Source of the DNA: Pseudomonas sp. JQ170C
GTDB taxonomy: Bacteria; Pseudomonadota; Gammaproteobacteria; Pseudomonadales; Pseudomonadaceae
Length of the DNA stretch: 64,000 nt
Reading direction: 5' to 3'
Assembly: GCF_035581345.1 (NCBI RefSeq)
Contig: NZ_CP141608.1
Coordinates: forward strand, 1,444,001-1,508,000
Position numbers and translations under genes: made by a program. Below are positions 53,484 to 62,062 of this stretch, piece after piece. The notes below the pieces were generated by a model. That model was not told the DNA's origin. It saw nothing but the letters and a program-made list of their open reading frames with translations, and did not search any database. How positions within the stretch are numbered: position 1 is the stretch's first letter; every line of letters starts with the position of its first letter.

Positions 53484-53954
53484 TTAGCCGATGGAGATCG
53501 GCGGCGGGCTCACCAGGTCGACGGTCTGCTGCTTGCGTGGGGCAAGGATCTGCGCTTCGCCATCGACCACCAGCTCTTCGTTCTGGTTGAACACGCGGGT
53601 GGCGATGCGCACTTTGAACTTGGGCAGCTTCTCGAGAATTTCCAGGCGCACGGTCAGGGTGTCGCCAATCTTCACCGGCTTCTGGAAGGTCATCTGCTGA
53701 CCCAGGTAGATAGTGCCGGGGCCGGGCAGCTCGCACGCGACGGCGGCGCTGATCAGCGCGCCACTGAACATACCGTGGGCGATGCGTTCCTTGAACATGC
53801 TCTTGGCCGCGAACTCGGCGTCCAGGTGTACCGGGTTGTGGTCACCGGACATGGCTGCGAACAGCTGGATGTCACGTTCTTCGACGGTCTTGCTGAAACT
53901 GGCGGTCTGGCCGACTTCAAGGGCTTCGTAAGGCGTGTTGGTGACCTGGGTCAT
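53484..53954 (-). CDS. phaJ1: (R)-specific enoyl-CoA hydratase PhaJ1 (MaoC family)
   Basis: 156-residue single hot-dog fold. The catalytic motif SGDHNPVHLDAEFA holds Asp and His of hydratase 2 enzymes, followed by FKERIAHGMFSGALIS. The whole sequence, including the PPISIG end, closely matches my memory of Pseudomonas aeruginosa PhaJ1. It turns beta-oxidation enoyl-CoA into (R)-3-hydroxyacyl-CoA for polyhydroxyalkanoate synthesis. It lies next to a lipase-like gene and two fadD genes, so it is in a fatty-acid use cluster. Confidence 0.92.
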   Translation of the reverse strand: MTQVTNTPYEALEVGQTASFSKTVEERDIQLFAAMSGDHNPVHLDAEFAAKSMFKERIAHGMFSGALISAAVACELPGPGTIYLGQQMTFQKPVKIGDTLTVRLEILEKLPKFKVRIATRVFNQNEELVVDGEAQILAPRKQQTVDLVSPPPISIG

Positions 53955-53990
53955 CGATAGGGTTCCTGCATCTGGAAATGAGGTCGGCCG

Positions 53991-54935
53991 TCATTCACTG
54001 CGGGCAGGGCGGCCAAGGGCCAACGCCTGCTCCAGCCAGTCGATGATTGCGGCCGTGACCTCGTCACGGTTGGTTTCATTGAGCAGTTCATGCCGTGCCT
54101 TGGGGTACAGCTGCAACTGGACATGCTGGTTGCCGGCCAGGCGCAAGGCACCGGCCAGATCTTTCAGACGCTTGCCGGCACTGACCGGATCACATTCGCC
54201 GCCCATCACCAGAATCGGCAGGTTCGGATCGATCTGCTTGAGGTTGGCCGGCTGGCTGATTTGCTCCAGGCCCATCAGCAAGTCGATCCACAAGCGGTTG
54301 GTGCAGCGAAAGCCGCAAAGAGGGTCGGCCACATAGCGATCAACCTCCGCGCTATCGCGGCTCAGCCAGTCAAATGCGGTGCGGGTGGGCTTGAAGGCCT
54401 TGTTGAACGAGCCAAACGACAGCCACTCGATCAGCGCACTGTGGCCCAGGGGGCCCTGGCGCCAGGCCTCGGCGCGGGCAATCACGCAGGCGGTGCGGTA
54501 CAGCGCCGGCGGCTGGAAGTTGGAGCCGCTGAGAATCGCCCCTTGCAGGCTGGCGCCGTGGTGCATCAGGTAGGCCTGGGCAATGTAGCTGCCCATGCTG
54601 TGGCCGAAGATGAACACCGGCGTGCCTGGGTACTGCTGGCCGATGTGCTGGCTGAGCAAGCCCAGGTCGTTGACCACCGCGTTCCAGCCTTTATGGGGGG
54701 CGAACAGGCCAAGGGTGCCGAGTTCGGCGGTGCGGCCGTGGCCGCGTTGGTCATGGGCGATCAGGGCAAAACCTGCGGCGCTCAGGGCTTCGCCCAGGCG
54801 CTGATAGCGCCCAGCATGCTCGGCCATGCCATGGGCCAGCAACACCACCGCCTTGATCGGCGTGCTCGGCAGCCATTGATAGACGTACAGGCTGCAGTGG
54901 TCGCTGGCTGGTAGCCAGAACGCGTCGTGATGCAT
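53991..54935 (-). CDS. Alpha/beta hydrolase (monoacylglycerol lipase-like)
   Basis: 314-residue esterase/lipase. The nucleophile elbow is FIFGHSMGSYIAQAY, the oxyanion loop is LAHGMAEHAGRY, and the C-terminal acid/His parts lie in VMGGECDPVS and YPKARHELLNETNRDEV. This is the hydrolase_4 (lysophospholipase/MGLL) type that frees fatty acids from glycerides. The start ATG at 54935 gives MHHDAFWLPASD; the frame runs on upstream to 56117 only by chance. It is 36 bases before phaJ1 on the same strand and divergent from fadD2. Confidence 0.9.
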   Translation of the reverse strand: MHHDAFWLPASDHCSLYVYQWLPSTPIKAVVLLAHGMAEHAGRYQRLGEALSAAGFALIAHDQRGHGRTAELGTLGLFAPHKGWNAVVNDLGLLSQHIGQQYPGTPVFIFGHSMGSYIAQAYLMHHGASLQGAILSGSNFQPPALYRTACVIARAEAWRQGPLGHSALIEWLSFGSFNKAFKPTRTAFDWLSRDSAEVDRYVADPLCGFRCTNRLWIDLLMGLEQISQPANLKQIDPNLPILVMGGECDPVSAGKRLKDLAGALRLAGNQHVQLQLYPKARHELLNETNRDEVTAAIIDWLEQALALGRPARSE

Positions 54936-55145
54936 GGCGGGTCCTTGTGCACGCAGATCGGTGGGAGAGCACAGTGTATAACCCAAGCACAGAATTGAAG
55001 GGCGTCCACCAATAAGATTCACAATGTAAATGACAGTGCTTGGCATATTTGCCACCTGCGACATACCTGCTAACTTCGGCGAAGCACCTTCTTCGCCAAG
55101 CAGGCAAGGGGGCCCGGAACGGCTCAGGTATGAGGACAAGAATAA

Positions 55146-56834
55146 ATGCAAGCTGATTTCTGGAATGACAAGCGCCCCGACGGCGTTCCTTCGCACATCG
55201 ACATGAATGCCTACAAGTCTGTGGTCGAAGTGTTTGAACGCTCCTGCAAGAAGTTTGCTGATCGCCCCGCGTTCAGCAACCTGGGGGTGACCCTGACCTA
55301 CGCCGAACTGGAACGTCACTCGGCGGCCTTCGCCGCCTACCTGCAGCAGCACACCGACCTGGTGCCGGGCGACCGCATCGCCGTGCAGATGCCCAACGTG
55401 CTGCAGTATCCCATCGCCGTGTTCGGTGCCTTGCGCGCCGGCCTGGTCGTGGTCAACACCAACCCGCTGTACACCGCCCGCGAAATGCGCCACCAGTTCA
55501 AGGATTCCGGCGCCCGCGCGCTGGTGTACCTGAACATGTTCGGCAAGCTGGTGCAGGAAGTGCTGCCCGACACCGGCATCGAATACCTGATCGAAGCGAA
55601 GATGGGCGACATGCTGCCAACGGCCAAGGGCTGGCTGGTCAACACCATCGTTGCCAAGGTCAAGAAGATGGTGCCCGACTACCACCTGCCCCAGGCCGTG
55701 CCGTTCAAGGCCGCCTTGAGCCAGGGCCGGGGCCTGGTGCCAAAGCCGGTGCCCCTGAGCCTCGACGACATCGCCGTGTTGCAGTACACCGGCGGCACCA
55801 CGGGCCTGGCCAAGGGCGCCATGCTCACCCACGGCAACCTGGTGGCCAACATGCTCCAGGTCCTGGCCTGCTTCTCCCAGCACGGCGCGGATGGCCAGCG
55901 GATGATCCGGGAGGGCCAGGAGGTGATGATCGCGCCGCTGCCGCTCTACCATATCTATGCGTTCACCGCGAATTGCATGTGCATGATGGTCACCGGCAAC
56001 CACAACGTCCTGATCACCAACCCGCGGGATATCGGCGGCTTCATCAAGGAACTCAAAAAGTGGAAGTTCTCGGGCTTGCTCGGGCTCAACACCTTGTTCG
56101 TGGCGCTGATGAACCACCCCGATTTCAAGAACCTCGACTTCTCTGCCCTCAAGGTCACCAACTCGGGCGGTACCGCCCTGGTCAAAGCCACCGCTGAGCG
56201 CTGGGAAAGCATCACCGGCTGTCGCATCGTTGAAGGCTACGGGCTGACCGAAACCTCACCGGTGGCCAGCACCAACCCCTACGGCCAGCTGGCGCGCCTG
56301 GGTACGGTCGGCATTCCGGTGCCGGGCACCGGGTTCAAGGTGGTCGACGATGAGGGCAACGAGCAGCCGCTGGGCGAGCGCGGCGAGCTGTGCATCAAGG
56401 GCCCGCAGGTCATGAAGGGGTACTGGCAGCATCCACAGGCCACCGCCGAGGCCCTGGACAGCGAGGGCTGGTTCAAGACCGGCGACATCGCCGTGATCGA
56501 CCCCGATGGCTTCACCCGGATTGTCGATCGCAAGAAGGACATGATCATCGTCTCGGGCTTCAACGTGTACCCGAACGAGATCGAAGAGGTGGTCATGAGC
56601 CATCCGAAGGTGGCCAGTTGCGCGGTGATCGGCATCCCGGACGAGCGCTCCGGCGAGGCGGTGAAACTGTTCGTGGTAGCGCGTGAAGGCGGCGTGAGCC
56701 TTGAGGAACTGAAGACCTACTGCAAGGCCAACTTCACCGGCTACAAAGTGCCCAAGCACATCGTACTGCGTGACTCCCTGCCGATGACGGCGGTGGGCAA
56801 GATCCTGCGCCGCGAGCTTCGCGACATAGCTTGA
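55146..56834 (+). CDS. fadD2: Long-chain fatty acid--CoA ligase FadD2
   Basis: 562-residue AMP-forming acyl-CoA synthetase. The ATP motif is LQYTGGTTGLAKGAMLTHG, the A5-type motif EGYGLTETSPVAS, and the FACS signature region is TGDIAVIDPDGFTRIVDRKKDMIIVSGFNVYPNEIE; the catalytic Lys is in MTAVGKILRRELR. It activates fatty acids at the inner membrane for beta-oxidation. It is a paralogue of the following fadD1 and ends before a REPIN. By order and sequence this is the Pseudomonas fadD2 of the fadD1-fadD2 pair. Confidence 0.93.
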   Translation: MQADFWNDKRPDGVPSHIDMNAYKSVVEVFERSCKKFADRPAFSNLGVTLTYAELERHSAAFAAYLQQHTDLVPGDRIAVQMPNVLQYPIAVFGALRAGLVVVNTNPLYTAREMRHQFKDSGARALVYLNMFGKLVQEVLPDTGIEYLIEAKMGDMLPTAKGWLVNTIVAKVKKMVPDYHLPQAVPFKAALSQGRGLVPKPVPLSLDDIAVLQYTGGTTGLAKGAMLTHGNLVANMLQVLACFSQHGADGQRMIREGQEVMIAPLPLYHIYAFTANCMCMMVTGNHNVLITNPRDIGGFIKELKKWKFSGLLGLNTLFVALMNHPDFKNLDFSALKVTNSGGTALVKATAERWESITGCRIVEGYGLTETSPVASTNPYGQLARLGTVGIPVPGTGFKVVDDEGNEQPLGERGELCIKGPQVMKGYWQHPQATAEALDSEGWFKTGDIAVIDPDGFTRIVDRKKDMIIVSGFNVYPNEIEEVVMSHPKVASCAVIGIPDERSGEAVKLFVVAREGGVSLEELKTYCKANFTGYKVPKHIVLRDSLPMTAVGKILRRELRDIA

Positions 56835-56840
56835 CGTCAG

Positions 56841-56910
56841 GTAGGAGCGGGCTTGCCCCGCGATGCGATTCGACTGCTGGATCGCTATCGCGGGGCAAGC
56901 CCGTTCCTAC
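56841..56910. repeat. REPIN: two REP units around a spacer
   Basis: GTAGGAGCGGGCTTGCCCCGC and its inverse (with one C to T change) around GCGATTCGACTGCTGGATCGCT. It matches the element at 30075 with about three or four differences in 70 bases. It separates fadD2 and fadD1 on the same strand. Confidence 0.93.
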
Positions 56911-56940
56911 AAATTCCAAGGCTTTAGTCTTTTTACTCTA

Positions 56941-57062
56941 AAAATGACTATTAAATTACCAAGAGTCATTTTAGTGACTGATCGGGCCGTTTTGGCTCTA
57001 GTCGACCCTTGGCAAAGCTGCTACTCTCGGGCCGCTTCCGATTACCTGGTTTGCAATAAACC
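56941..57062 (+). promoter_or_regulatory. AT-rich fadD1 promoter region with two inverted repeats
   Basis: AAAATGACT / AGTCATTTT (56941-56972, 14-base spacer) is a perfect nine-base inverted repeat in an unusually AT-rich stretch. GGTTT GCAAT AAACC (57048-57062) is a second one. Both lie between the REPIN and the fadD1 start and are candidate binding sites or leader hairpins. The regulator is unknown. Confidence 0.5.
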
Positions 57063-57133
57063 GTAATCTCATATCAATAATAATCGCATCGACTGCGGTG
57101 AAGAATTCGCTGTTGCTGGAGGAGTGGGCTTCC

Positions 57134-58831
57134 ATGATCGAAAATTTTTGGAAGGATAAGTACCCAGCCGGGATTGCGGCGCAAATCAATCCCGACGAGT
57201 ACCCGAATATCCAAGCGGTATTGAAACAGTCCTGCCAACGCTTTGCTGACAAACCCGCCTTTAGCAACCTGGGCAAAACCATCACATACGGCGAGTTGTA
57301 TGAGTTGTCGGGCGCGTTTGCCGCTTACCTGCAACAACATACCGACCTGCAGCCAGGTGATCGTATCGCCGTGCAATTGCCCAACGTGCTGCAATACCCG
57401 GTAGCCGTGTTCGGAGCCCTGCGTGCGGGCCTGATCGTGGTCAACACCAACCCGTTGTATACCGCGCGGGAAATGGAACACCAGTTCAACGATGCCGGCG
57501 CCAAGGCGCTGGTGTGTCTGGCGAACATGGCGCACCTGGCCGAGAAGGTGGTGCCCAAGACCCAGATCAAGCACGTTATTGTCACCGAAGTGGCCGATAT
57601 GCTGCCACCGGTAAAACGCCTGTTGATCAACAGCGTGATCAAGTACGTGAAGAAAATGGTGCCGGCCTACCACCTGCCCAAAGCCATCAAGTTCAATGAT
57701 GTGCTGAGCAAAGGCGCCGGCCGGCCGGTCAAGGAAGCCAGCCCCGACAGCAATGACGTGGCCGTGCTGCAATACACCGGCGGTACCACCGGGGTGGCCA
57801 AGGGCGCGATGCTCACCCACCGCAACCTGGTGGCCAATATGCTGCAGTGCCGCGCGCTGATGGGCTCCAACCTCAATGAAGGTTGCGAGATCCTGATCAC
57901 GCCACTGCCGCTGTATCACATCTACGCCTTCACCTTTCACTGCATGGCGATGATGCTGATCGGCAACCACAACATCCTGATCAGCAACCCGCGCGACTTG
58001 CCAGCGATGGTCAAGGAACTGTCGAAGTGGAAGTTCAGCGGCTTTGTCGGCCTGAACACCTTGTTCGTCGCCCTGTGCAACAGCGAGAACTTCCGCAAAT
58101 TGGACTTCTCGGCGCTGAAAATCACCCTGTCCGGCGGCATGGCCCTGCAGATGAGCGTGGCCGAGCGTTGGAAGGCCGTCACCGGTTGTGCCATCTGCGA
58201 AGGCTACGGCATGACCGAGACCAGCCCGGTGGCGACGGTCAATCCGTCCGAGCACAACCAGGTCGGCACCATCGGCATTCCAGTGCCTTCGACCCTGTGC
58301 AAGATCGTCAATGACGCCGGTACCGAGTTGCCATTGGGTGAAGTCGGCGAGCTGTGCATCAAAGGCCCGCAGGTCATGAAGGGCTATTGGCAGCGCCAGG
58401 ACGCCACCAACGAAATCCTCGACAGCGAAGGCTGGCTCAAGACCGGTGATATCGCGCTGATCCAGCCGGACGGCTACATGCGCATCGTCGACCGCAAGAA
58501 AGACATGATCCTGGTCTCCGGTTTCAACGTCTATCCCAACGAGCTCGAAGACGTGCTGGCGGCGCTGCCGGGCGTGCTGCAATGCGCGGCCATCGGCGTA
58601 CCGGACGAAAAATCCGGTGAAGTGATCAAGCTCTTCATCGTTGCACGGCCGGGTGTGACCCTGACCAAGGAACAGGTGATGGAGCACATGCGCGCCAACG
58701 TCACCGGCTACAAAGTGCCGCGTTTCATCGAGTTCCGCGAGGCGCTGCCGACCACCAACGTTGGCAAGATCCTGCGTCGTGAGCTGCGTGACGAAGAGTT
58801 GAAGAAGCTGGGCCTGAAGAAGATCGCCTGA
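57134..58831 (+). CDS. fadD1: Long-chain fatty acid--CoA ligase FadD1
   Basis: 565-residue acyl-CoA synthetase, about 60 per cent alike to FadD2 by eye. Key motifs: LQYTGGTTGVAKGAMLTHR, CEGYGMTETSPVATV and KTGDIALIQPDGYMRIVDRK, with the catalytic Lys in TNVGKILRRELRDEELKK. The start at 57134 (MIENFWKDKYPAG) is that of Pseudomonas FadD1; the ATG at 57098 would add 12 residues. GGAGGAG lies upstream. Together with phaJ1 and the hydrolase it forms the fatty-acid activation part of the region. Confidence 0.94.
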   Translation: MIENFWKDKYPAGIAAQINPDEYPNIQAVLKQSCQRFADKPAFSNLGKTITYGELYELSGAFAAYLQQHTDLQPGDRIAVQLPNVLQYPVAVFGALRAGLIVVNTNPLYTAREMEHQFNDAGAKALVCLANMAHLAEKVVPKTQIKHVIVTEVADMLPPVKRLLINSVIKYVKKMVPAYHLPKAIKFNDVLSKGAGRPVKEASPDSNDVAVLQYTGGTTGVAKGAMLTHRNLVANMLQCRALMGSNLNEGCEILITPLPLYHIYAFTFHCMAMMLIGNHNILISNPRDLPAMVKELSKWKFSGFVGLNTLFVALCNSENFRKLDFSALKITLSGGMALQMSVAERWKAVTGCAICEGYGMTETSPVATVNPSEHNQVGTIGIPVPSTLCKIVNDAGTELPLGEVGELCIKGPQVMKGYWQRQDATNEILDSEGWLKTGDIALIQPDGYMRIVDRKKDMILVSGFNVYPNELEDVLAALPGVLQCAAIGVPDEKSGEVIKLFIVARPGVTLTKEQVMEHMRANVTGYKVPRFIEFREALPTTNVGKILRRELRDEELKKLGLKKIA

Positions 58832-58849
58832 TCGTTTCTTTGCAGGACA

Positions 58850-58904
58850 ATCGCGGGGCAAGCCCGCTCCTACGGATGATGTAGGAGCGGGCTTGCCCCG
58901 CGAT
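58850..58904. repeat. REP pair (inverted doublet)
   Basis: ATCGCGGGGCAAGCCCGCTCC and its inverse separated by about nine bases (GGATGAT), between the convergent ends of fadD1 and puuB. Confidence 0.95.
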
Positions 58905-58914
58905 GCTTTTGGCC

Positions 58915-60222
58915 TTAGCGCAACTTCTCAAGCATCTGGTAGTACCACATCCCCGCCGCCAGCAACGGATTGCCCAGCACATCGCCCATGGGCACCTTGA
59001 TGTGCTTGCAGCCGGCAAACGTATCGTATTTCTCCAGCGTACCGGTCAGGGCCTCGGCCATGATCTCGCCCATGATGTGGCTGGTGGCGATGCCGTGCCC
59101 CGAATAGCCCTGGCAGTACCAGACATTGTCTGAAAGCTTGCCCAGCTGCGGAATGCGGTTGACCACGATCCCCATTGCGCAACTCCACTGGAACTCGATC
59201 GGCACACCCTTGAGTGCCGGGAAGGTGCGCTCGATGCACGGGCGCAGTTCGCCGGCGATGTCCCGCGAGTCACGCCCTGAGTAGTTGGCGCCGCCACCGA
59301 ACAGCAGGCGGCCATCGGCGGTCAGGCGGTAGTAGTCGAGCACGAATCGGCAGTCGTACACCGCCAGGTCCTGGGGGTTGATCTGCGCCGCCAGTTCGCC
59401 CAGCGGCGCGGTGGTGACGATGCCGCCCATGGCCGGGAAGATCTTGCCCTTGAGCTGGCGGTTTTCCAGCTTGTGGTACACGTCGCCCGCCAGCAGGATC
59501 TGCTTGGCTTCGACCCGCCCCTGGGCGGTGACGATGGCGGGGTGGTCGCCGTGGACGATATCCAGCACCTCGGAGTTCTCGAAGATCAACGCACCCAGGC
59601 TGTGGGCGGCGCGGGCTTCGCCCAGGCACAGGTTGAGCGGGTGCAGGTGCAGGTTGCGCAGGTTCTTCAGGGCCCCCAGGTACAGCGGGCTTTGCAGGTG
59701 CTCGGCCATGTCCGCGCGATCCAGCAGTTGCACCTGATCGCCCATGCCGCGGCGCCGCGCCTCGGCCTCGAAGGCCTGCAGTTCAGTCATGTGCGAGGGC
59801 TTCATCGCCGCATGCAGATGGCCGCGCTTGAGGTCGCAGGCAATGCCGTAGCGTTCGACCCGCTGCTCGATGATCTGGTGGCCACGCCAGCGCAGGTGCC
59901 AGATAAAGTCATCCACCTCGTCGCCCAGCTTTTCGCGCATCTGCTTGCGCATGGCTTCATCGCCCGAGAGGCTGCCGGTGACCTGGCCGCCGTTGCGCCC
60001 GCTGGCGCCCCAGCCGATGCGGTTGGTTTCAACGATGGCGACTTTAAGGCCCCGTTCGGCCAGTTCGACGGCGCTGGCGACACCGGTGAAGCCGCCGCCG
60101 ATAATCGCCACATCAACCTTTACCGTGCCCTTGAGGGTTGGGTACTGGGTGGTGTCGTTCAGGCTGGCGGTGTAGTAGGAGGCACTGCGCTGGGCGGTGC
60201 CGGTATTCACGGCTGCGTTCAT
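58915..60222 (-). CDS. puuB: FAD-dependent oxidoreductase, PuuB-like gamma-glutamylputrescine oxidase
   Basis: 435-residue DAO-family flavoenzyme. The FAD Rossmann motif is VDVAIIGGGFTGVASAVELAERG near residues 37-58, and the second FAD part is NVWYCQGYSGHGIATSHIMGE. The sequence fits PuuB, which oxidises gamma-glutamylputrescine to an aldehyde. The start at 60222 (MNAAVNTGT) follows AAGGA. It lies 29 bases downstream of puuA on the same strand, an operon that would convert putrescine toward 4-aminobutyrate. Other gamma-glutamylpolyamines are possible substrates. Confidence 0.9.
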   Translation of the reverse strand: MNAAVNTGTAQRSASYYTASLNDTTQYPTLKGTVKVDVAIIGGGFTGVASAVELAERGLKVAIVETNRIGWGASGRNGGQVTGSLSGDEAMRKQMREKLGDEVDDFIWHLRWRGHQIIEQRVERYGIACDLKRGHLHAAMKPSHMTELQAFEAEARRRGMGDQVQLLDRADMAEHLQSPLYLGALKNLRNLHLHPLNLCLGEARAAHSLGALIFENSEVLDIVHGDHPAIVTAQGRVEAKQILLAGDVYHKLENRQLKGKIFPAMGGIVTTAPLGELAAQINPQDLAVYDCRFVLDYYRLTADGRLLFGGGANYSGRDSRDIAGELRPCIERTFPALKGVPIEFQWSCAMGIVVNRIPQLGKLSDNVWYCQGYSGHGIATSHIMGEIMAEALTGTLEKYDTFAGCKHIKVPMGDVLGNPLLAAGMWYYQMLEKLR

Positions 60223-60251
60223 AAAAAATCCTTGGCGCAAAAATAAAGGGA

Positions 60252-61616
60252 TCAGGCCTGGGTCAGGTACCAGCGCCAGTCCTGTTCGCCGACTTCGGCC
60301 ATGAACTGACGGTACTCGGCGCGTTTGACCGCCAGGTAAACGCCGAGGAACGCTTCGCCAAACGCCTCGCGCGCCCAGCTTGAAGACTCCAGGGCCTTGA
60401 GCGATGTCAGCCAGTCGGTAGGCAACAGCTGCTTGGCCTGGGCATAGCCGTTGCCTTCGACCGGGGCGCCCGGGTCGAGCTGCTGGCGGATGCCGTGGTG
60501 GATGCTGGCGAGGATCGCTGCTGCGGCCAGGTACGGGTTGGCATCGGCACCACAGATGCGGTGCTCGATATGCCGACTGTTGGCCGGGCCGCCCGGTATG
60601 CGCAGGCTCACGGTGCGGTTGTCGACGCCCCAGGTCGGCGCCAGTGGCGCGTAGCTGTTGGCCTGGAAGCGCCGGTACGAGTTGGCGTTGGGGCAGAACA
60701 GCAGCAGCGAGTCGAGCAGATGCTTGAGCATGCCGGCCACCGACTGGCGCAGCAGCGGGGTACCGGCCTTGTCGTCGCTGGCGTAGAGGTTGTTGCCTTC
60801 GGCATCGGCCAGGCTCACGTGCATGTGCATGCCGGTGCCGGCCAGGTCGTCGAAGGGCTTGGCCATGAAGCAGGCCTGCATGCCGTGCTTGTGTGCCACG
60901 CCTTTGACCAGGCGTTTGTAGCGCACCGCCTGGTCCATCGCCAGCAGCGCATCGCCGTGCTCAAGGGTAATTTCCACCTGGCCCGGGGCGTACTCGGAAA
61001 TCGCGGTGCGCGCCGGAATGCCCTGGGCCTTGCAGGCGGCGTACAGGTCGGCGAGGAACGGCTCGATCTGTTCCAGTTCGCGCAGGCCATACACCTGGGT
61101 ACCGCGAGGGCGACCGCCGTCGTTGTCGAGTGCCGGTTGTGGGCGGCCGTGCGAGTCGCGCTTCTGATCGAGCAGGTAGAACTCCAGCTCACACGCCATG
61201 ACCGGGTGGTAACCCTCGGCCTTGAGTGCATCGACGACCTTGACCAGCAAGTGGCGCGGGTCGGCGATGGTCGCCGGCATGCCTTCGCTGGGGTGCATGC
61301 TGACCTGCACCGCCGCGGTGGGAATCTGCCGCCAGGGCAGGCGCACCAGGCTGTTTTCCAGCGGATAGGCGCGGCAGTCGATATCGCCCACGTCCCACAC
61401 CAGCCCGGAGTTCTCGACATCATCGCCATTGAGGGTCAGGCCAAGGATGGTGCTGGGCAGCGGCCGGCCGCTTTCATACACCGCCAGCAGTTCTTCGCGG
61501 TGCAGCAGCTTGCCGCGGGGCACGCCGTTGGCATCGAGGATGAACAGCTCGATCATTTCGATATCGGGGTTTTGTGCCAGGAACGTTCGGGCCTGCTCAA
61601 GGGGGGCAAATTGCAT
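60252..61616 (-). CDS. puuA: Gamma-glutamylpolyamine synthetase, PuuA-like glutamine synthetase family
   Basis: 454-residue glutamine synthetase fold. Active-site blocks are MACELEFYLLDQ (metal Glu), GTGMHMHVSLADAEGNNLY (ATP/glutamate) and NRTVSLRIPGGPANSRHIEHRICGADANPYLAAAAIL. It lacks the adenylylation loop of GlnA and belongs to the PuuA/SpuI group that joins glutamate to putrescine or a related amine using ATP. Coupled with puuB. Pseudomonas often has several PuuA paralogues, so the amine preference (putrescine, spermidine, other) is uncertain. Confidence 0.9.
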   Translation of the reverse strand: MQFAPLEQARTFLAQNPDIEMIELFILDANGVPRGKLLHREELLAVYESGRPLPSTILGLTLNGDDVENSGLVWDVGDIDCRAYPLENSLVRLPWRQIPTAAVQVSMHPSEGMPATIADPRHLLVKVVDALKAEGYHPVMACELEFYLLDQKRDSHGRPQPALDNDGGRPRGTQVYGLRELEQIEPFLADLYAACKAQGIPARTAISEYAPGQVEITLEHGDALLAMDQAVRYKRLVKGVAHKHGMQACFMAKPFDDLAGTGMHMHVSLADAEGNNLYASDDKAGTPLLRQSVAGMLKHLLDSLLLFCPNANSYRRFQANSYAPLAPTWGVDNRTVSLRIPGGPANSRHIEHRICGADANPYLAAAAILASIHHGIRQQLDPGAPVEGNGYAQAKQLLPTDWLTSLKALESSSWAREAFGEAFLGVYLAVKRAEYRQFMAEVGEQDWRWYLTQA

Positions 61617-62062
61617 CGGGTGCTCGCTCGCGCCTTCAGGCGCACAGGACTGTATTGGCCATCAGGCGACAGTCATCGACAAGGAAGCTCGGCCAGGGGC
61701 TGGCCGCACGGTTCAGTGCAGAGCGAGGCGGGTATCGGGTGGGCGGGCATGGCGGCAGTGCCACAAGGCCCAGAAGGCGAGAATGATATGAACCAGCGGG
61801 TTTTCGCCAGAGCGAGCCCTCACCTTCGGGAACGAAGGGCGCAACAGCGGGCGGGGCGTACACAGGGGCGAAGTCATGCCTGGATACTCCCACGCCGGGG
61901 AAGGTTCATTAAATCAGCCTTTGTATACCTTCAGATCATCAGCGGCTAAACAAACATGCCGCCACCCGCAACCGTGCCGAGCGGGGGCAAATCTGCGACA
62001 ATCGCAGCCCTTCCTATGCCGATCATGAAAAAGCAGGCTCACCTGCACAACTAAAAGCCCCC
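61617..62062. other. Intergenic region between puuA and hrpA, no supported gene
   Basis: 446 bases without a credible gene. An 85-codon frame on the minus strand (61636-61893) has no ribosome site, an odd residue mix and no recognised family. The region should hold the divergent promoters of puuA and hrpA; AT-rich TTAAATCAGCC and TTGTATACC near 61910-61930 are the only promoter-like parts. No repeat or RNA gene was recognised. Confidence 0.6.

Noticed and set aside
54936..56117. Extension of the hydrolase frame upstream by 394 codons
   Set aside because: It lies antisense to fadD2 and crosses the divergent promoter; the family start is at 54935.
57048..57062. PsrA operator before fadD1
   Set aside because: The repeat is GGTTT-N5-AAACC; the PsrA site I know is AAAC-N2-4-GTTT, i.e. 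the half-sites are in the opposite order.
57074..58861. 595-codon open frame on the minus strand
   Set aside because: Antisense of fadD1; shadow of codon bias. The same holds for 62051-63931 against hrpA.
61636..61893. 85-codon frame in the puuA-hrpA gap
   Set aside because: No ribosome site, no recognised family, odd composition; listed only as intergenic.
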